Below are positions 61,787 to 64,000 of a stretch of DNA of 64,000 nt, in pieces. The notes under the pieces were generated by a model that saw nothing but the letters and a program-made list of their open reading frames with translations, was not told the origin of the DNA and did not search any database. A program made the position numbers and the translations under genes. Within the stretch, counting starts at the first letter, position 1. Every line of letters starts with the position of its first letter. This DNA comes from Candidatus Poribacteria bacterium (GTDB taxonomy: Bacteria > Poribacteria > WGA-4E > GCA-2687025): contig BPJZ01000005.1 of NCBI GenBank assembly GCA_026004875.1, positions 86,922 through 150,921 of the forward strand. The letters run 5' to 3'.

Positions 61787-62728
61787 TCAAGCCCATTGAT
61801 CGGCCGCCGGGCGCCGTGCCTTCTGGTCGGCATCGCCCCAGCGCTGGCCGATCTGACGCGAGATCTCCAGAACGCGCGCGACGTATTGGCGCGGCTGAAA
61901 GGTCTCCGGCGTCTGCTTGGCGAACTTGGCGGCGTCGGCTCCAGAGAGAATCGCAGCTAGCTCTGTGGCAATCCCCTCCGGAAGCCGGGGGCGCAGCCGA
62001 AGGAGCGTCTCGCTCGTCGTCAAACGGGGAGCCGGAACACCGGTGCGCTGGTGGAGATACTCGCGGACACAGTTGGCGACGGCCTCAAGGTATCGCCGAA
62101 GCTCCTCCCGATCCTGCGGTCGCCGCTCCGCAAACGGGGCGAGCGCCTGAGCGATCCACTCCTCCGGAGAAGGGGGATGCAAGACCGGAGCTGGTTGTGG
62201 CCGCCGTCGATGGAAACGCAACAGCCAACCGGCCGCTCCGGCCAGAAGCGCTCCGAGCGCCAGCAGAAATGGCCACCAAAGACGCCGATCAAGCACCACG
62301 GGAGGCTTGGGGTCCCGGAGCAGACTCGCCCCCGGCCCACTCCGCACCGACTTCACCTCAAAGCTCAACGGCGGCAACTCCAGGGTCTCTGTCCCAACTC
62401 GGAGCGGTGGCAAAGCCTCCGAAAGTCTTCCCACGGCGAAAAGCTGAACCGGAATCCGAACGATCCACTCCCCAGCCTGGGGACCGGCTTGGACGGTGGG
62501 ACGTCCCCACTCGACCGACTCGGACGCCGGCGGAGGGAACAGCTCCGGCGCTCCCGCATCCGCATCCGTCCGCAGACGGAGCACCACCGTCACCCGATCA
62601 CCGATCGAATGAGGCCCCGCTGGAGTCGTCTCAACGGCGAGAACCGCGGCCTCCCCCCGCGCCAACAGAGCGCCCGACGACCCGACCAGAAGAGCGAAGA
62701 CCAGGAAGCAGCGCACCAGCAGATTCAT
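61787..62728 (-). CDS. BatD-like membrane-anchored protein
   Basis: 313 residues. Signal peptide (LLVRCFLVFALLVGSSGALL), an immunoglobulin-like beta domain (VETTPAGPHSIGDRVTVVLR; ELPPLSFEVKSVRSG) reminiscent of BatD, a TM helix WWPFLLALGALLAGAAGWLL, a basic linker, and a helical C-terminal module (YLEAVANCVREYLHQRTGVP, LTTSETLLRLRPRLPEGIAT) related in outline to that at 48446. BatD-type proteins occur with VWA proteins in aerotolerance operons; a two-VWA protein lies at 52.4 kb, not adjacent. The family assignment is by architecture only. It overlaps the preceding small gene. Confidence 0.6.
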   Translation of the reverse strand: MNLLVRCFLVFALLVGSSGALLARGEAAVLAVETTPAGPHSIGDRVTVVLRLRTDADAGAPELFPPPASESVEWGRPTVQAGPQAGEWIVRIPVQLFAVGRLSEALPPLRVGTETLELPPLSFEVKSVRSGPGASLLRDPKPPVVLDRRLWWPFLLALGALLAGAAGWLLRFHRRRPQPAPVLHPPSPEEWIAQALAPFAERRPQDREELRRYLEAVANCVREYLHQRTGVPAPRLTTSETLLRLRPRLPEGIATELAAILSGADAAKFAKQTPETFQPRQYVARVLEISRQIGQRWGDADQKARRPAADQWA

Positions 62729-63024
62729 TTCCGACGGACGTGTTCGACCGACTCCCGATCGCCTGAATGGGAGTCCACCTTTGGGGAGGACGAGGGAAGC
62801 GCTCCCTGTTTTTGGTCCAGCATCCGGCGGTAGTCGTCCAGCTCAAGGAGCACGTCGGCCATCATTTCCTTGAGGCCCGCCACCTCTTGTCGCAGGTCGT
62901 CCAGGGCGTCCACTACCTTCCGGTCGGTTTCGGCTCGCGTCTTATATTTGTAGTAGTCGCCCACTTTCCCGATCAGAACCCAGACCGTAATTGCCCCAAA
63001 GAGGATCACCCAGAACTCGATCAT
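62725..63024 (-). CDS. Small PspB-like membrane/coiled-coil protein
   Basis: 99 residues. One N-terminal TM helix (IEFWVILFGAITVWVLIGKV) followed by DYYKYKTRAETDRK and a coiled coil (VVDALDDLRQEVAGLKEMMA, DVLLELDDYRRML), then a polar tail. The topology and coiled coil resemble phage-shock protein PspB, but no psp genes are present here. It overlaps the start of the BatD-like gene by 4 bases (same strand). Function unknown. Confidence 0.65.
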   Translation of the reverse strand: MIEFWVILFGAITVWVLIGKVGDYYKYKTRAETDRKVVDALDDLRQEVAGLKEMMADVLLELDDYRRMLDQKQGALPSSSPKVDSHSGDRESVEHVRRK

Positions 63025-63062
63025 GCCGTGCTCCTGTTCTCATTGCGGCAGCAATTGCAGGG

Positions 63063-64000
63063 CTACTTTTCGCCGTTGAGCGCCTCCAGCAGCCGGGAGC
63101 GGATCTGCTCCAGCCGTTGCGGGTCGCGGATTTTCTGGCCCCTTTCGTCGGAGACGTAGAACACATCCACGGCCCGATAGGCTTCCGTCGAGATCTTCGC
63201 CAGCGAGATGTTCAGCCCCTCCTCGGTGAGCGTTTTGGCGATGGTGTAGAGCAGCCCCAACCGATCGGGGGCCCGGACGTCGAGAATGGTGTAATCCCGT
63301 GAGTCTTCGTTATTAAGCCGTACTGTCGGCTCCATCTGAAAGATACGATGCTGTCGGCGGCGTCTCTGCTGGGCGCGCTTGCGGAGCAGCTCCAGAACGG
63401 TTTCCCTCGTCCCGGCGCGCCTTCTCTAGGAGCGCCTGGAGTTGGAACGCTCGCTCCGGCTCGATTCCCTTACCGGTGTTCGCGTCGGTGACGTGAAGGG
63501 TGTCCACGGCGATCCCATCGGTCCGAGTGTTCAGATCGGCGCTGAGGATGTTCACGTCGGAGGCGCTCAGCACGCCTGCGATCATCGCAAAAAGCCCCGG
63601 CCGATCGTAGGCAGCAAAGACGATCGAGCTGTAGTCCTCCGATTGGTAGAAGACGGTCAGGGCACAGGGTCGTTCGGGCGAAAGCTCCGCAACCGTCCGC
63701 ACCTGGGCGGCGATCTCCTCTGGGGAGTAGAAAGCCATCCGTTCAGAGCCCATCCGCTGGACATGCTCTCGCACTGCCGGGCGCCACTCCTCGCCCAGGA
63801 GGGCGATCACCCGTTCGCAGAGCCGATCCACCTCAGCGGCATCCATGCGGAACTCGCCGGAGAAGTAGTGCTCCGTTCGAGTGAAGAGCTTGTGCAACAG
63901 CGTCGCGGTCCAGTTGGTCCACAGGTCCGGGTTGACCGCGCGGATGTCCGCGTAGGTGAGCAGGTAGAGCATCCGAAGGCGTCGTCGATCCCCGACCGCT
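63063..64000 (-). CDS. glnD: [Protein-PII] uridylyltransferase GlnD, C-terminal part (right edge, frame break)
   Basis: Partial gene running off the right edge. The visible part corresponds to the end of the HD domain (LLYLLTYADIRAVNPDLWTN, KLFTRTEHYFSGEF-type) and two ACT domains: YSSIVFAAYDRPGLFAMIAG (first) and DYTILDVRAPDRLGLLYTIA (second, ending in LEALNGEK at 63063). A frame change near 63400 joins them (QALLEKARRDEGN to ETVLELLRKRAQQRRRR). GlnD uridylylates PII and senses glutamine; ACT domains bind glutamine. No other nitrogen-control genes are in view. Confidence 0.92.

Noticed and set aside
1..64000. tRNA, rRNA, CRISPR arrays, insertion sequences or prophage genes
   Set aside because: I looked for T-loop sequences followed by acceptor stems, spaced direct repeats, transposase motifs and terminal inverted repeats and saw none.

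Overview
The window reads as a chromosomal segment from a high-GC, Gram-negative (diderm) bacterium of an uncultivated-looking lineage. Evidence for an outer membrane is an Mla lipid-transport operon (mlaE-mlaF-mlaD), an Omp85-type barrel, a lipobox lipoprotein, a Tat-exported oxidoreductase and a heptosyltransferase-like GT9 enzyme. The mix of Cys-type sulfatases, a mandelate-racemase-family dehydratase, tandem SDRs, an acetyl-xylan-esterase-like hydrolase and GH43 recalls carbohydrate-degrading lineages of the Poribacteria, Armatimonadetes or FCB/PVC kind. Nothing here fixes the phylum.

Layout. 1-8 kb is a forward housekeeping block: tail of a glyoxalase-like gene, rpsF-ssb-rplI (rpsR is not in its usual place), dnaB, mlaE-mlaF-mlaD and radA. 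7.9-12.4 kb is a reverse sugar-acid block: KDPG-aldolase-like enzyme, PfkB kinase, HAD hydrolase and gnd, with a good sigma70-type promoter before gnd. 12.6-18.4 kb holds forward secreted or degradative enzymes: a CARDB/metzincin protease, a sulfatase and a two-domain esterase. 18.4-26.5 kb is mostly reverse: a small outer-membrane-like protein, dnaK with a terminator, a response regulator, a methyltransferase, an enolase-superfamily dehydratase, two small membrane proteins and two sugar-type ABC permeases. 26.6-30.9 kb is a reverse operon for a periplasmic molybdenum aldehyde oxidoreductase (PaoABC type) with a small Cys-rich protein, driven by a near-consensus promoter.

31-47 kb contains a sulfotransferase, an amidase, duplicated SDRs, an FGE-like protein, mutY, a second sulfatase, TPR and membrane proteins, an HDAC-like deacetylase, a nucleotidyltransferase-fold protein, pyrK-pyrD, an Omp85-type barrel, a broken lipoprotein gene, pyrB carrying a PyrI-type zinc domain, and a methyladenine glycosylase. 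47-57 kb has a sigma54 activator with a degenerate receiver, then membrane/TPR proteins, an UlaG-like hydrolase, a dicarboxylate symporter, a two-VWA protein, a YidD fusion, a TPR/PGxGQ protein and a GT9 enzyme. 57-64 kb has a methyltransferase, formamidase, ROK kinase, diheme cytochrome c, GH43, a BatD-like protein, a small coiled-coil membrane protein and the C-terminal part of glnD.

A warning for every reader: at least fifteen genes, most of them housekeeping, are broken by apparent one-base frame changes, some at homopolymers. I treat these as sequence errors, not biology, and give spans for the whole gene. The best candidates for real novelty are the PyrB/zinc-domain fusion, the sigma54 activator whose receiver lacks its phosphoacceptor, the PGxGQ module attached to YidD and to its neighbour, the esterase with a dead second domain, the symporter with a long loop insertion, and the amber-interrupted lipoprotein.
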